64,000 nt of DNA. Origin: Picochlorum sp. 'celeri'. Lineage: Eukaryota; Chlorophyta; Trebouxiophyceae. This document shows, piece after piece, positions 1 through 10,400 of the stretch (position 1 is the stretch's first letter; the number at the start of each line of letters is the position of its first letter). The notes beneath the pieces were generated by a model. It did not search any database and was not told the DNA's origin. It saw only the letters and a list, made by a program, of their open reading frames with translations. The translations under genes and the position numbers were made by a program. The stretch is from the NCBI GenBank assembly GCA_010909725.1, contig JAACMV010000027.1:744001-808000 (forward strand), read 5' to 3'.

Positions 1-1
1 T

Positions 2-2785
2 GAAAGGGAGACTTTTCAGTGCGAAAGCGTATCGGACGATCCTCTCTATGTTTCTTTTGATGATCTCGATGATACAAGGAGGCGAATTGCCGAGGCATGC
101 AAAAATGATCGAAACAAGCCAGGACTTGCCCTTGCAGTGATAGAGGAAAAGGTCACTCTTGAGGCGATTCGTGCGTTTGTAGAAGATGAATTTTCTGGAG
201 CTGGTAATAGCCAAGAGATATGGCGAAACTTAATGGTCGATGACTCGATACTGTTGTTCGAGGAACAAAAATGCATCTGGAGAATGTGGGATGATCACTG
301 GATCTTTTTAGACCGTCATTTTAAGACGACACGAACCACCCCATATCGATCAATTGCGGTATCCGGGCGGATGTGTGGTGTTCACATGTGTATTTATTAT
401 ACGAAGATGTATCACCAGGTCAAAAGTGGGAGCCCTATCGAAGTCGATGGCTTGGGAGTTGTTGCACGAGTGACATCCCATACACTGGAACAGGAAAAGA
501 GGGTAGAAATCAAGATGTATTGGGAAAAACATGGATCTATCCAAAGGCTTGTTATAGATCACATTGATCAGAATAAGGGAAATAATGATCCTGACAATCT
601 TCGGGTATTGGACAATAGAACAAATACTGTTGCTGCTTGTGGAATCCCAACACGGGTACTTGTTCATCCATTTGTCTCACAGACGGCAACAGAAGTAGGG
701 TCTGCTAGTATTCTCGTCGACGCAAATTGCATTTGTGACATAGTAAAGAAAATTAAGGATGCTATGTCGGATCTAGGATATCCACAAGAGTATCAGAACT
801 ATGAGGATTCCACCTTTCTCAAATGGATCTACTCTGGTGGCATTACTTGTCCTCCATTGCTTCAGTCGAAAATTGAAATCATTGCAATCGATGGTGAAGA
901 GCATGATGATGAAGAGGATTCCGGATGCTTTCAGAAGAACAGGTCTGATCACTCCTCCATGTGGTGGTATGGCGTCGAGTACGAAAATCGTGAGAGTGGG
1001 ATGAAGTTTGTGGAACTTGTCATTGGCAAATGGCCATTAGCAAAACTAGTAGAGGATCTTCTCAGGGTTCAGCAGATATCTACCTCGCAACTCAATGAAA
1101 AATTGCGCGATTTTGTGTTCCATCCAGATCATGCAGAGAGAAGAGTCTGGGTCAATTCGACTGTTCAAAAGCTGCAGTCTGATGATCGAAAATATAATAT
1201 CACTGACATCTATTGCCTCTTCAGAAGTTCTCCCAGTATATATGTGTTTGATGTTACCTGGAGGACGCAAGTGTATTCCTGTAGTGGCCTAAAAGAAGTG
1301 GTGATGTGTTTGAAGCAGAATGAAATTCTGATGAAGCGTTTGCTGTCATATTTGCCAAAGGGTGAAAGTCCGAATAATGATTGGCTTATTGGACTAGTTC
1401 GAGCATATCTCCGCAACGTTAATGGTAACAGCCTTCTGCACGAGGAGGGTATTCGTATAGATAGGAGAACCAAGAGGAATGTTGTTGTCAATTCCAGAAA
1501 GTATTCTCTGCGCTTTGTTGACAACGACAACTATATTCAGATGAATGCTAAAGAAGTTCAAAAGCGTCTTTCAGAGAGACTTGCAGAGGACTTCAATATT
1601 ACAACAGTACAGTCATGGCTTTCCAGTGCCTCAGGGGAATCTGGAATTCACGAAAGTCTCAAACGCATCGGTATAGTCGAAATACTGCAGCCGTCTTCAG
1701 CAATGGACGAGGAGTACAATGGTTCCAAAGTGATCGTGGAGTATACATCGATGACTTGTGGGTCTGTATTTTCAAAGCCTTTCAAATATTTGGGTGACGC
1801 AGTGCGATTTGTGTTTGAAATTCTAGGCTTTGGTCACAAATTTGAGAAAATGTCTTCCCTGAAAAAATGTCTTCTTTCTTTAGATGCTCAACCGCTGGAT
1901 AATGATCTCTACAGAGACGTGTTTCTCAGATATGACAAGGGAATCCGAGACGCAGCCTGTCGTTCTCTATATGCTATTGTGGATTGCAGTGATGAGAATA
2001 AAAACAGGTTGGCAAGGTCCATCTCACATTCCTTACCAGATTTTGTATTGAATAATGCCGATCACATCAACAGGAAGCTCCCGCAGAGACCCATGCCCAC
2101 TACTGTGAATGAGCTAGAGAGAAAGATGAATAAGGGGGATCTTGAATGCTTGGAATTCGTAGGCTATTTTGATCGTGATGGCAGATCCTCAAAGTGCTTT
2201 TCGAATTATTTGAAAGCCCGTGGAGTTAATAATGCTGATGAAAAGATTTTGAGGATGCAGAAGAGCGCCTCATATTACAAGTCTCCATTGGGACAGGATG
2301 TCCCATGGTGTCATCACGTTTTTACTCCTGGTCTGACAGAAAACGCAAAAAGGTCTAAAGTTACTTCCTTTAAAGCGCGCGCGTATCTCATCAAGTATGA
2401 TAAGGATCACATACTAGAACAGGAATTAGTGGAGGAGAACCTGAACAGATTTCTGTTGCACAAGCTGAAGGGTCATGAAAGTGTCTCAGGCTTGCGTTTG
2501 GTTAAGGAGGAAATGGGGCCAGATGGCTGGGTAGATCTGGTATACGAAAACAGCGAATCAGATCGCCACGCAGACACACCTCGCAATAAGATGATACGCG
2601 AGATGATGTCCAGGCTAGGCCTTGAACCACCCGAAAGACCTGCAAAAAGAAATGGTTTTCTGCATCATTCTGCTAAAAAGACAATGTACTGCGACTGCCA
2701 GGGAAATGATGGGATGTTAATCCCATTTTTATACAAGCACATTAACGAAAGGGAATATTTTCTTCTTGTAGCAAGTAAAGAGTAA
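2..2785 (+). CDS. Large protein with HNH-nuclease-like motif (5' partial)
   Basis: The reading frame is open from the first bases of the window to a TAA at 2785, with no stop upstream, so the N terminus is missing and at least 928 residues remain. Around 550-630 the protein reads VIDHIDQNKGNNDPDNLRVL. This is the layout of an HNH/homing-type nuclease (DH, then N, then a conserved DNLR). I recognise nothing in the remaining ~700 residues. There is a Cys/His-bearing C-terminal stretch (YCDCQGNDG) and a mid-region rich in charged residues. The ORF has no visible introns, and no TGTAA polyadenylation pentamer follows it, unlike many host genes here. It may belong to a mobile or virus-derived element, but no reverse transcriptase or transposase is visible. 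The HNH call is moderate; overall function is unknown. Confidence 0.6.
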   Translation, partial: ERETFQCESVSDDPLYVSFDDLDDTRRRIAEACKNDRNKPGLALAVIEEKVTLEAIRAFVEDEFSGAGNSQEIWRNLMVDDSILLFEEQKCIWRMWDDHWIFLDRHFKTTRTTPYRSIAVSGRMCGVHMCIYYTKMYHQVKSGSPIEVDGLGVVARVTSHTLEQEKRVEIKMYWEKHGSIQRLVIDHIDQNKGNNDPDNLRVLDNRTNTVAACGIPTRVLVHPFVSQTATEVGSASILVDANCICDIVKKIKDAMSDLGYPQEYQNYEDSTFLKWIYSGGITCPPLLQSKIEIIAIDGEEHDDEEDSGCFQKNRSDHSSMWWYGVEYENRESGMKFVELVIGKWPLAKLVEDLLRVQQISTSQLNEKLRDFVFHPDHAERRVWVNSTVQKLQSDDRKYNITDIYCLFRSSPSIYVFDVTWRTQVYSCSGLKEVVMCLKQNEILMKRLLSYLPKGESPNNDWLIGLVRAYLRNVNGNSLLHEEGIRIDRRTKRNVVVNSRKYSLRFVDNDNYIQMNAKEVQKRLSERLAEDFNITTVQSWLSSASGESGIHESLKRIGIVEILQPSSAMDEEYNGSKVIVEYTSMTCGSVFSKPFKYLGDAVRFVFEILGFGHKFEKMSSLKKCLLSLDAQPLDNDLYRDVFLRYDKGIRDAACRSLYAIVDCSDENKNRLARSISHSLPDFVLNNADHINRKLPQRPMPTTVNELERKMNKGDLECLEFVGYFDRDGRSSKCFSNYLKARGVNNADEKILRMQKSASYYKSPLGQDVPWCHHVFTPGLTENAKRSKVTSFKARAYLIKYDKDHILEQELVEENLNRFLLHKLKGHESVSGLRLVKEEMGPDGWVDLVYENSESDRHADTPRNKMIREMMSRLGLEPPERPAKRNGFLHHSAKKTMYCDCQGNDGMLIPFLYKHINEREYFLLVASKE

Positions 2786-2888
2786 GAATGAGGAGTGCAA
2801 TTTTGAAGGAAACAGGGGATTTATATTAAATTAAATACATGTATGATGTCTTTTTAATAGATCTATAATTTGGTCTACGTAGACGGTA

Positions 2889-2910
2889 TACCGGTATATA
2901 TATACCGGTA
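2889..2910. repeat. Perfect 22-nt palindrome
   Basis: The sequence is its own reverse complement: TACCGGTATAT followed by its mirror ATATACCGGTA. It lies about 100 nt past the HNH ORF and 120 nt from the tRNA gene. It could extrude as a cruciform or bind a dimeric protein; no function is shown. Confidence 0.7.
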
Positions 2911-2924
2911 AGGTATATCTTATA

Positions 2925-2954
2925 GATTAAATGATTAAATCCGATCATTTAATC
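2925..2954. repeat. AT-rich inverted repeat
   Basis: GATTAAATGAT (2925-2935) is mirrored exactly by ATCATTTAATC (2944-2954) across an 8-nt loop. A second register pairs ATGATTAAAT (2931-2940) with ATTTAATCAT (2948-2957). With the palindrome at 2889 this makes the ORF-tRNA spacer strongly symmetric. Confidence 0.6.
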
Positions 2955-3029
2955 ATTTAATGATGATTAAATGGGTTGCTGCAATTTGTACTGTTGCTTT
3001 GCAGCATCCCACGCGCCCCTGCAAAACTG

Positions 3030-3117
3030 TGACCCGCCTAGGGATTGAACCTAGAACCTTAAGATAGTGCCGTATCTGCATTGGAATCTTACGCGCTACC
3101 AATTGCGCCAGCGAGCC
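3030..3117 (-). tRNA. tRNA-Trp (CCA) with a 15-nt intron
   Basis: Read on the minus strand, the acceptor stem GGCTCGC pairs with GCGGGTC (two G-T wobbles) and is followed by discriminator A. The D stem is GCGC/GCGC around AATTGGTA. The anticodon stem TAAGA/TCTTA encloses TTCCAA, giving anticodon CCA, and the T arm is CTAGG-TTCAATC-CCTAG. Fifteen extra bases sit between positions 37 and 38, the usual place for a eukaryotic nuclear tRNA intron. A TTTT run directly downstream fits RNA polymerase III termination. Folded length without the intron is 73 nt. The exact intron boundary could slide by one base. Confidence 0.9.
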
Positions 3118-3676
3118 AAATGGAAACGTTAAACGTTGCACATTGAAATTTCGAATTATTGGCGTTATCTCAACACGTAAAAAGCCCTTAGAGAAAAATC
3201 CAGTGACTTAATTAAGAAACATTCAACTGTTTCTATAATGCTTTTGAAGGAAATGGAAAATTTTTGCAAAAAATTTGCAATAAATATCATTGCAGCTTCC
3301 AGCTTTTTATGTTACTTTCACACATCGATACGAGCATTCCGATCTATTCAGGGTGGATCAAACTTTCATAGCATACCGTAGTGACCGAAAATACTCCGGA
3401 ACTTGTCCGGTTGGAATCTCTATATCCCGTAATGGATCTCCAAGCAAACTTCATTGAACGACAACTCTTCCCACTGGGAGAGTCTGCGCTCGGGAGCTCC
3501 GTCGATGTATGTATGTATTTTCATCAGATGCATGGATGGCCATGGCATGGCCATCAGGATCTTATCCAGATGATACAATTCAAGTGAAACGTGTCAACTG
3601 TCAACCCCTTGCGGCGAATCTGGTTTAAAAATTCAGATTATTGATATATTTTATATAATAATTGTATCTATATACA
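3118..3676. promoter_or_regulatory. Intergenic/upstream region of UROD with a 19-nt palindrome
   Basis: No gene is visible here. At 3536-3554, ATGGCCATG is mirrored by CATGGCCAT around a single G, about 120 nt before the UROD start. An AT-rich TATA-like stretch (TATATTTTATATAAT) follows at about 3645-3660. A light- or metabolism-responsive element is possible but not shown. Confidence 0.4.
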
Positions 3677-4867
3677 ATGCAGTCACTGACGTGCGCTACT
3701 GCTGGTCCAAAGACCACGAATGTCACAGTAGCACCCTCCACACGACGATTCAACGTACTCTGCAAGGCAGCACAGGAGCTTGAGACGAATACAAACAAGA
3801 ATGACGCATCTTCTCAGAAGGACCCGCTCCTTTTGAGGGCACTCAAAGGGGAGAAGGTGGAACGCCCACCCGTGTGGATGATGCGTCAGGCCGGACGGTA
3901 CATGAAGGTATACCAAGACATGTGCAAGGTTCATAAGACATTCAGAGAGAGATCTGAGAATGCTGATCTTGCGGTGGAGGTGTCATTGCAGCCATGGAGA
4001 GCGTTCCAGCCAGATGGAGTCATCTTGTTCTCAGATATCTTGACGCCAATCACAGGGATGAATATTCCTTTCGATATTGTTGCCGGTAAAGGTCCAGTCA
4101 TCCACGATCCTATTAGAACTCAAAGTCAGGTGGATGCAGTGACTGACCTGATCCCAGATGACTGTGTTCCTTACGTCGGAGAAGCTCTGCGCAGATTGAG
4201 AGAAGAGGTGGGAGGAGGACAGTCCACTGTTCTTGGATTTGTTGGGGCACCATTCACATTGGCCACATACATTGTCGAGGGAGGAATGTCCAAGAATTAC
4301 ACCCACATCAAAGCATTGATGTTCAGCCAGCCAGACGTACTCCACGGTCTCTTGCAGAAGCTCGCAGATGCTGTAGTTACCTACATCAAATACCAGGCGG
4401 ACAATGGAGCACAGGCTGTCCAAATTTTCGATTCATGGGCTGCACAGCTGGCTCCAAAAGACTTTGACGTCTTCTCTGGTCCATACCTCAAGTATATCAT
4501 CAAGGAAGCAAAGAAACAGTGCCCAGATCTTCCAATCATCCTCTACATCTCCAACAGTGGAGCATTGATTGAACGCATGGCAGAATGTGATCCTGATGTC
4601 CTTTCTTTGTGCCACACCGTGGATATGAGCGAAGGAATCAACAGAGCAGGAAAGCAATTTGCATATCAAGGAAATATGGATGCCGGTATTCTGTTCGGTG
4701 ACAAGGATACCATCACCAAGAAGGTCTTGGAGACTATCAAGACTGCGGAAGACGAGGGCGTCAGACACATCATGAACCTGGGACATGGTATCCAGTTAGG
4801 AACCCCAGAAGAAAATGTCGCCCACTTCTTCGAAGTTGCCAAGAGCGCCCGTTACAACAACAATTAA
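3677..4867 (+). CDS. UROD (hemE): Uroporphyrinogen decarboxylase, plastid-targeted
   Basis: The enzyme decarboxylates the four acetate side chains of uroporphyrinogen III to give coproporphyrinogen III, the step shared by heme and chlorophyll synthesis. The 396-residue protein carries the family signature RPPVWMMRQAGRYM at about residue 62, then FSDILTPITGM and GFVGAPFTLATYIVEGG. The C-terminal MNLGHGIQLGTPEENV is the usual end of the barrel. The first ~45 residues are Ser/Thr/Arg-rich with few acids, as in plastid transit peptides. I chose the first in-frame ATG. The gene is intronless. TGTAA follows the stop at 4905. The assignment is secure; the compartment is inferred. Confidence 0.95.
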   Translation: MQSLTCATAGPKTTNVTVAPSTRRFNVLCKAAQELETNTNKNDASSQKDPLLLRALKGEKVERPPVWMMRQAGRYMKVYQDMCKVHKTFRERSENADLAVEVSLQPWRAFQPDGVILFSDILTPITGMNIPFDIVAGKGPVIHDPIRTQSQVDAVTDLIPDDCVPYVGEALRRLREEVGGGQSTVLGFVGAPFTLATYIVEGGMSKNYTHIKALMFSQPDVLHGLLQKLADAVVTYIKYQADNGAQAVQIFDSWAAQLAPKDFDVFSGPYLKYIIKEAKKQCPDLPIILYISNSGALIERMAECDPDVLSLCHTVDMSEGINRAGKQFAYQGNMDAGILFGDKDTITKKVLETIKTAEDEGVRHIMNLGHGIQLGTPEENVAHFFEVAKSARYNNN

Positions 4868-4898
4868 TGAATTAATGAATCAATCAGTATCAGTCTAC

Positions 4899-4909
4899 TT
4901 ACAATGTAA
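4899..4909. terminator. Mirrored polyadenylation motif between UROD and the DUF2462 gene
   Basis: TTACAATGTAA holds TGTAA for the plus-strand UROD gene (37 nt past its stop) and TGTAA on the minus strand for the DUF2462 gene (14 nt past its stop). TGTAA is the established chlorophyte polyadenylation signal; its shared bidirectional use is inferred. Confidence 0.55.
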
Positions 4910-4917
4910 GCATTCAT

Positions 4918-5333
4918 TCATTTACTCGAAGCGCCCCAAGGCACCCCTCCCTTTTTACCCTTTCGCACATTCTTCGATCGACTATCCACCGGAAGAGGTG
5001 CCTTTAAGACAGAAAGCTTCCCTCCCGCATTCTGAGCCACCCCCGCAAACGTTCCTTCATTCTGCCCATTGATAATCTTTGTAATCTTCTTCTCCTCTGC
5101 CATGGCCTTTCTCAGCCCAACCTTTTTCGGTGCCTTCTCCATTCTCCCTGTACCATTAAATCATGACAATGTTTATGAGTCATACCAATTCTTTATACTG
5201 TATACAGATATGATCCACGAATCCCACCTTTTCGGGTCACTTTGCCCACCCCATGCACACTGGCATTTTTCTTCTTCCCGCCAGCATTCCGCCCAACTAC
5301 CTTTTTCTTATTCTTATTAAGATTCTTCTGCAT
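4918..5333 (-). CDS. Small basic nuclear protein of the UPF0390/DUF2462 type (2 exons)
   Basis: Exons are 5228-5333 and 4918-5147, joined in frame across an 80-nt GT-AG intron, for 111 residues. The product is Lys/Arg/Gly-rich. It contains TRKGRMEKAPKKVGLRK followed by GGKLSVLKAPL. That order (K-G-R, APKK, basic helix, then LxLLKAP) is the pattern of the human C19orf53/LYDG10 family, whose function is poorly known. Start chosen at the Met before QKNLNKNKKK; an in-frame upstream Met at 5378 is possible. The gene converges on UROD. Homology is judged from memory of the family pattern. Confidence 0.65.
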
Positions 5334-5682
5334 ACTATTAACAATTAGAATGCGTCCTGAGGACCCAGGTTCAACCATTCCAGTCTTCTGTAATGAAGAT
5401 TCACAGGCCCTACTGAGGAAGGCGCGATCCTCGCCACCCTGGATGCCAAAGCAAAATCGAATTTAACCGATGTTCCCCCCCTCACGCGCCCTACCGCGCG
5501 TATGAAATGGAATTATATACTGTTCCGGCACCCAGAGAAGCCCTGAAATCGAGCAAAAGACACGGGGCTTGTTGTTTCGGCAATTCTGGTTTGGGTACCC
5601 GGAATTTTGGATACTCGGCACGGCTCGTTTACGCAATACTAGGCTTCAATGGATTCATTAACACATATATATAGTATATTGA

Positions 5683-6914
5683 TTACTTTCCGATGGTAAT
5701 TTTGGTTGTTCGCCGTTTTCCTGGCCGTTCTACTACTTCAGTTTCAGGCTTGGAAGCCTGGATGACTGGCCCTTTTGCTCCCCCATTTTTCTTGCGCCCT
5801 CGCTTGCCTGCTACTGGGGTGTACTTGTTATTCTTCCCTCGTATGTTTAAAATCTCCCTGAAGATCCCAGATATCTGACGAGTGCGTGTGCTCTGTCGAA
5901 CTGTGTTCTCCTTGTTGCTCTTGCTGGTTTTCTTTATGCTCTTTGCCCTGATATTTTCTTCTGGAGCAACACGGACCAGTGACTCATGCCATCTCACAGG
6001 TTTATTTACTTCTATCACTTTCGTTGACAGGTCCTCCTGAGTTTGTCCCCCAACCCTCTGAAGAGGCCCATCATGTGGGAATACTTCCTGCACCATTATT
6101 GGCATGAGGCCATCCTGGCAAGTGCAATTCCCTCTAGAGCCTTCACACATCACAGAACCCAACGCTATATAGTATAATATGTCACATTCTTCTGATGCTG
6201 CGAGAGAAATGTTCCTTCTCTTACCAATCAGTCTCACCTTGGTCGCAATTGGGAACTGTGTGTGCTGTCGCTCTGATGGTTCCTTGGTTGGGTTACTATG
6301 TTTTGCCTTTTCTGGGCCGCAAAGTCGATCAAGATCTCCATGAGGAACCAATATTTTGTACACCCGTTCAAAATTCCACCCTTTTGAAGTGCATTTCTTC
6401 CTCACCTTCTGTATGGCCGCTGCCTCTCTACTGGTTGTTACCTTGGGCTTTCCTGATATCTTCTCCGAACCCTCTATGAACGCTTCTTTCCATCTTGAAT
6501 CGATATTTCTATTGTCCTTATTGTATCTACCGCTTTTTGCGAGTGCAAGTACGACCCGTTTGGCAATCTCATCCTGCAATATAGTATGCAACCTTAGTTG
6601 GGCGTCTATTCTGCAGGCTGGCAAAGGAACATTCGTACCTCCTTAAGCCATTCTTCGAATGGCTGATTCTGACTAACCGACTCTGCAGGTTCTGCGACTA
6701 TCTGAATATCTTTGCCTGTAGCAACAGGTACCTCAGCTGGCAAAGGTGCACCAGCAGGGAAGGGAGGCAAGTGGTCGATGTGCGCAGTGTCAGCAAAGTT
6801 TATTTTCCCCTCTTGTATTAGCTCGAGATATTTTAATCTGCACTGATACTTTACCAGTTCAACCTCCTGACTCAACGTGTCCTGCTTACCATCCGTGGCA
6901 GTTGGGATGGACAT
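5683..6914 (-). CDS. Transposon-associated basic protein, unknown (2 exons)
   Basis: Exons are 6639-6914 and 5683-6573, in frame across a 65-nt intron (GTACGA donor, TTGCAG acceptor), for 388 residues from the ATG at 6914. The frame stays open upstream to about 7040, so a further 5' exon is possible. The N-terminal half has a helical stretch (VELVKYQCRLKYLELIQEGK). The C terminus is strongly basic, with TRTRQISGIFREIL and an AT-hook-like KRGRKKNGG. A cysteine group (CEGSRGNCTC) lies mid-protein. I recognise no family. Its place beside a TNP2-type transposase suggests the second, DNA-binding protein of the element, analogous in position to TNPA. That role is inference. Confidence 0.55.
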
Positions 6915-7407
6915 CACAACGGCTGTCACGTGCACCTGGTAATGATCAACGCAAGTAATTAATGAGCGAATAGTCATATTTATATACTTTACAAGGCTTT
7001 TCACCACATCTGTGTGGCATACGTACCAGGGGATACCCAACGTCCAACGTCAACAACGCATTCGGTTACTCCTGAGAACCTACCCCAGGTGCTGTATTTC
7101 TGCCCTTCGCGGTTAATAATATATTTATATGATATAAATAAGTAAGTTTATGTCGCCCGTGGGGGTTGACACCCGTCCAATATGGACTCTGTCAGATGGT
7201 AGATCTGCTTCTGGACTCGTCGAAATTTTGACAAGTCCTCCGGGGATGCACTCCGGTCGCTCCCTGAGTAAGTAGATCGGGTTGAGCCGATGTCTCCAAA
7301 ATCGGGGACAATATCGATATATGGTAATTACCAATACAAATATTCGACGGAAAGTTCAATGTATGGTACACGTGCTAGGTTTGCAAATTTGAACCAGTTT
7401 GAAAAGC

Positions 7408-10400
7408 ATGGCCTGCCAGGACGCTTCAACCACTCCTACTGATACTGGGGTCTCACTCCCAGTCTCGGATCGTTCTCTGAAGAACAATAGAGAGAGAATA
7501 TGTGACTATTCTTTTCACTGTCCTTGTGACCGGTGTGAGGGCCGGCCCCCTATTCCCTACAAGAGTGTCAGAAACCATCTGAAAAGACTAAAGGACAATA
7601 TCTCAAGGACAGTAAGCACTAAAAAAGTGAAGGAAAGTCAGAGGGCCAAACTGCTCAAGTTCAATGATAAAATGAATCAGTTCAATTTAGCCGTCGAGAA
7701 TGGGAGTTGGAGAGAAATAGCAATAGATAAGGACTCTGAAGGGGAGCAGCTGCAACAGAGTCATGTGGTCGCTCAACCTGACGTGGTGCAAGAAGAGAGT
7801 TTTGTGGATATGAACTGTGATGATGGAGGAGGGTTTGATGAGATCGACCATGCCTATGAAAGTGACGAGGCTGATGGAGATGCATCTGCAGAAGATGTTG
7901 GCAGTGAAACTGAGGGGGAGATGGACAATGAGATTGAAGCACAGCAATCAAACGAATTAAATGAACTCATAATTGAATCAGAATCTCGTATATCCCTCCA
8001 AGAATGCACACTGCCCGAAGATCTAGCCCTTTGGTTGCTGGATCCTGTGGAGAGATATCCTGAAGGCCAAGTGGAACAGAAATTTGTTGGGGACTTTTGT
8101 GTGGAACTGCTGCTGAACATGCTCGAAAATAAGTACGCGATTCAAAATATTAGACAAGATTTCAATATAATCTCTCGCTACTTTTCAAATGCGCCCTCGT
8201 ATAACAAGGTGGAAGCACTACTGAGGAAAATTGGGTCTCCTTTTCATACATTTTACACGTGTGTCAACCACCACCCAGTAACATCTAACAGGGGATCCGC
8301 ATGTATTGAACCATCTTGTAGGAAAGATATGTCTATTCCAATTAAGCAATTGAAGATTATGGACGTTTTGAGGCGTGCTATGCAAGATACCACGTTTGCA
8401 CAAGGTGTCAGGTATGGACCAAGTTTGCCAAGACAGGGCTCTGATCAGATGTTATCCTCTGTCTGGCAGAGTCCGGCTATAGAGCGATTGAGGCTCGAAA
8501 AAGGTTTAGATATGGAAATGACAGACGAATACATCCCTATTGTGATTGAATTATTCACAGATGGGTTTTCTCCATTCAACCGATCAGCGTATTCAATTTG
8601 GTGTGTCTTGATGAGAATTCTCAATCTACCTCCAGAGCTGGGTAAAAAGTATAGAAACATCTACCCATTGATGATAGTAGACGGTCCAAAAGAGGCAGAG
8701 AGCATTGATCAGTATCTGGGTATGATTGTGAAGGACATTGAAGATATCTGCAGTGGGGAAGGAGAAACTCTATATGATGCAGCAAGGAAATCTCATATTA
8801 GAACCAAGGTTTTTCTCCTATGCAGTGCACAGGATACAAGAGCATTGCGATTGGTAGCAAAGCATGACGAGACTCCAAGTCAATGGCCTTGCCATATGTG
8901 CAAAATCTTTGGAGAGAGTTTCAAAATTGGCAAAGGACAGGGTATGCAAAGGATAGCATACAAGGCGAGCAGCATGCCAGAACCAACAGAGTCTGACAAG
9001 ATGAATTTATTCTTATGGAATAGTGATGAGGTGCGATCATCTCAGTCTTGGGTCGAAGAGGAGTTGAAAAAAGGGAAGGTTACTTTGGACAACAAGGCGT
9101 TTCCAGGTTTTGCTCAGCAACGAAAAGGGATCAGGGGCGTATGTGCATTTAGCAGTTTGCCATATTTTGATTTGGTCAACGGTTTTTTATTCTGCGCAAT
9201 GCATGGTATTCAAAATGCTGCTAGCAGGGCTGAGGGCAACGTGGTAGGAAAATTTGACACTGAAACACTGAGGAAATTTTTGAACCTGACTGGCCTCCCA
9301 AAATGGGTGATGAGACTGGCACCACGTGATTCCCAATCAAGACGCGATGATCCTAATCGTTACTCTGAGAAAAATTCAACGCAAGCAAGGAACTTTGTTT
9401 CGTTCATTTGCAAGCCATCTGGACTTCATGGGGATCCCTCAAGATTGTTTCGAAAACCAAATCAATCCAAGAAGCGAGAGGAGGAAAACGACTCTAATGC
9501 AGCAAAAATTAAAGCATCTGAATATAAAGATTTTGCCATCAGCGGCATTATGTGCGCTGCAATGTATTTTGGGGGAGTTGACCCCGCCGTAGTCAAGGCT
9601 TATGATGGACTGTTCTACGCATTGAAAAAGCTTTGCTCACCAGTTATCAATGTGGAGGAGATAGAGGAACTCGACGAACAGGGAATGTATCACATAATGT
9701 TAGAGCTTGAAAGTCAGTTACCAAAGACAGAAATGCCCTTCCATTTGCATAGCATATATCACCTACCAAGCCAAGTGCTCAACTATGGCCCTCTGCCTGA
9801 CCTGTGGTCCTTTCCCTTAGAGAGCAAGTTCAAAGACATGAAGAGTATGGCTAAGAAAAAAAACATGCCTGTTGCATCTATGGCTTCAAGATTATCTACT
9901 GAAATGGCTGTGAGATTAATCGCTTCTGCCATGGAAAACCACAGAGGAAGGGATGAGCATGAACTCTCAGAGGTGATGCCAACAGTCCAGGAGGACCTCG
10001 TACTTCCTTCAAAGTGCAGGCAGATAAACTTGAATCAGGATGAAGATCTCGGTATTGTAAGACTTATACAAGAATATTATGTGTCCAGCGAGAGTATGGA
10101 AGATATCTTGGGGCGTCAGTATGATTGGGCTGAACTTCAATACACATGCCTGGTGGCAGAGGCATATGAAGAGTGTGGCACAACCCAGATACCACATCTT
10201 ATCAAACAACTGGCACTCATGCAGTTTCAGATATTTGAATATGATAAGTTAATTCTTCACGGCGTCGAGATCGAACACAAGTCGTATGTGGAGCGGATGA
10301 AAGTTGCAACAGATAACAGCTACCTGCTACTGCAACAAGATCAACCTGGGCGACTGCCCACGCTAGCACAAGTTCAGGCAATATACCGCATCATTATACC

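Noticed and set aside
3381..3587. 68-codon ORF upstream of UROD
   Set aside because: No domain, low-complexity ending, and it lies in the expected promoter region.
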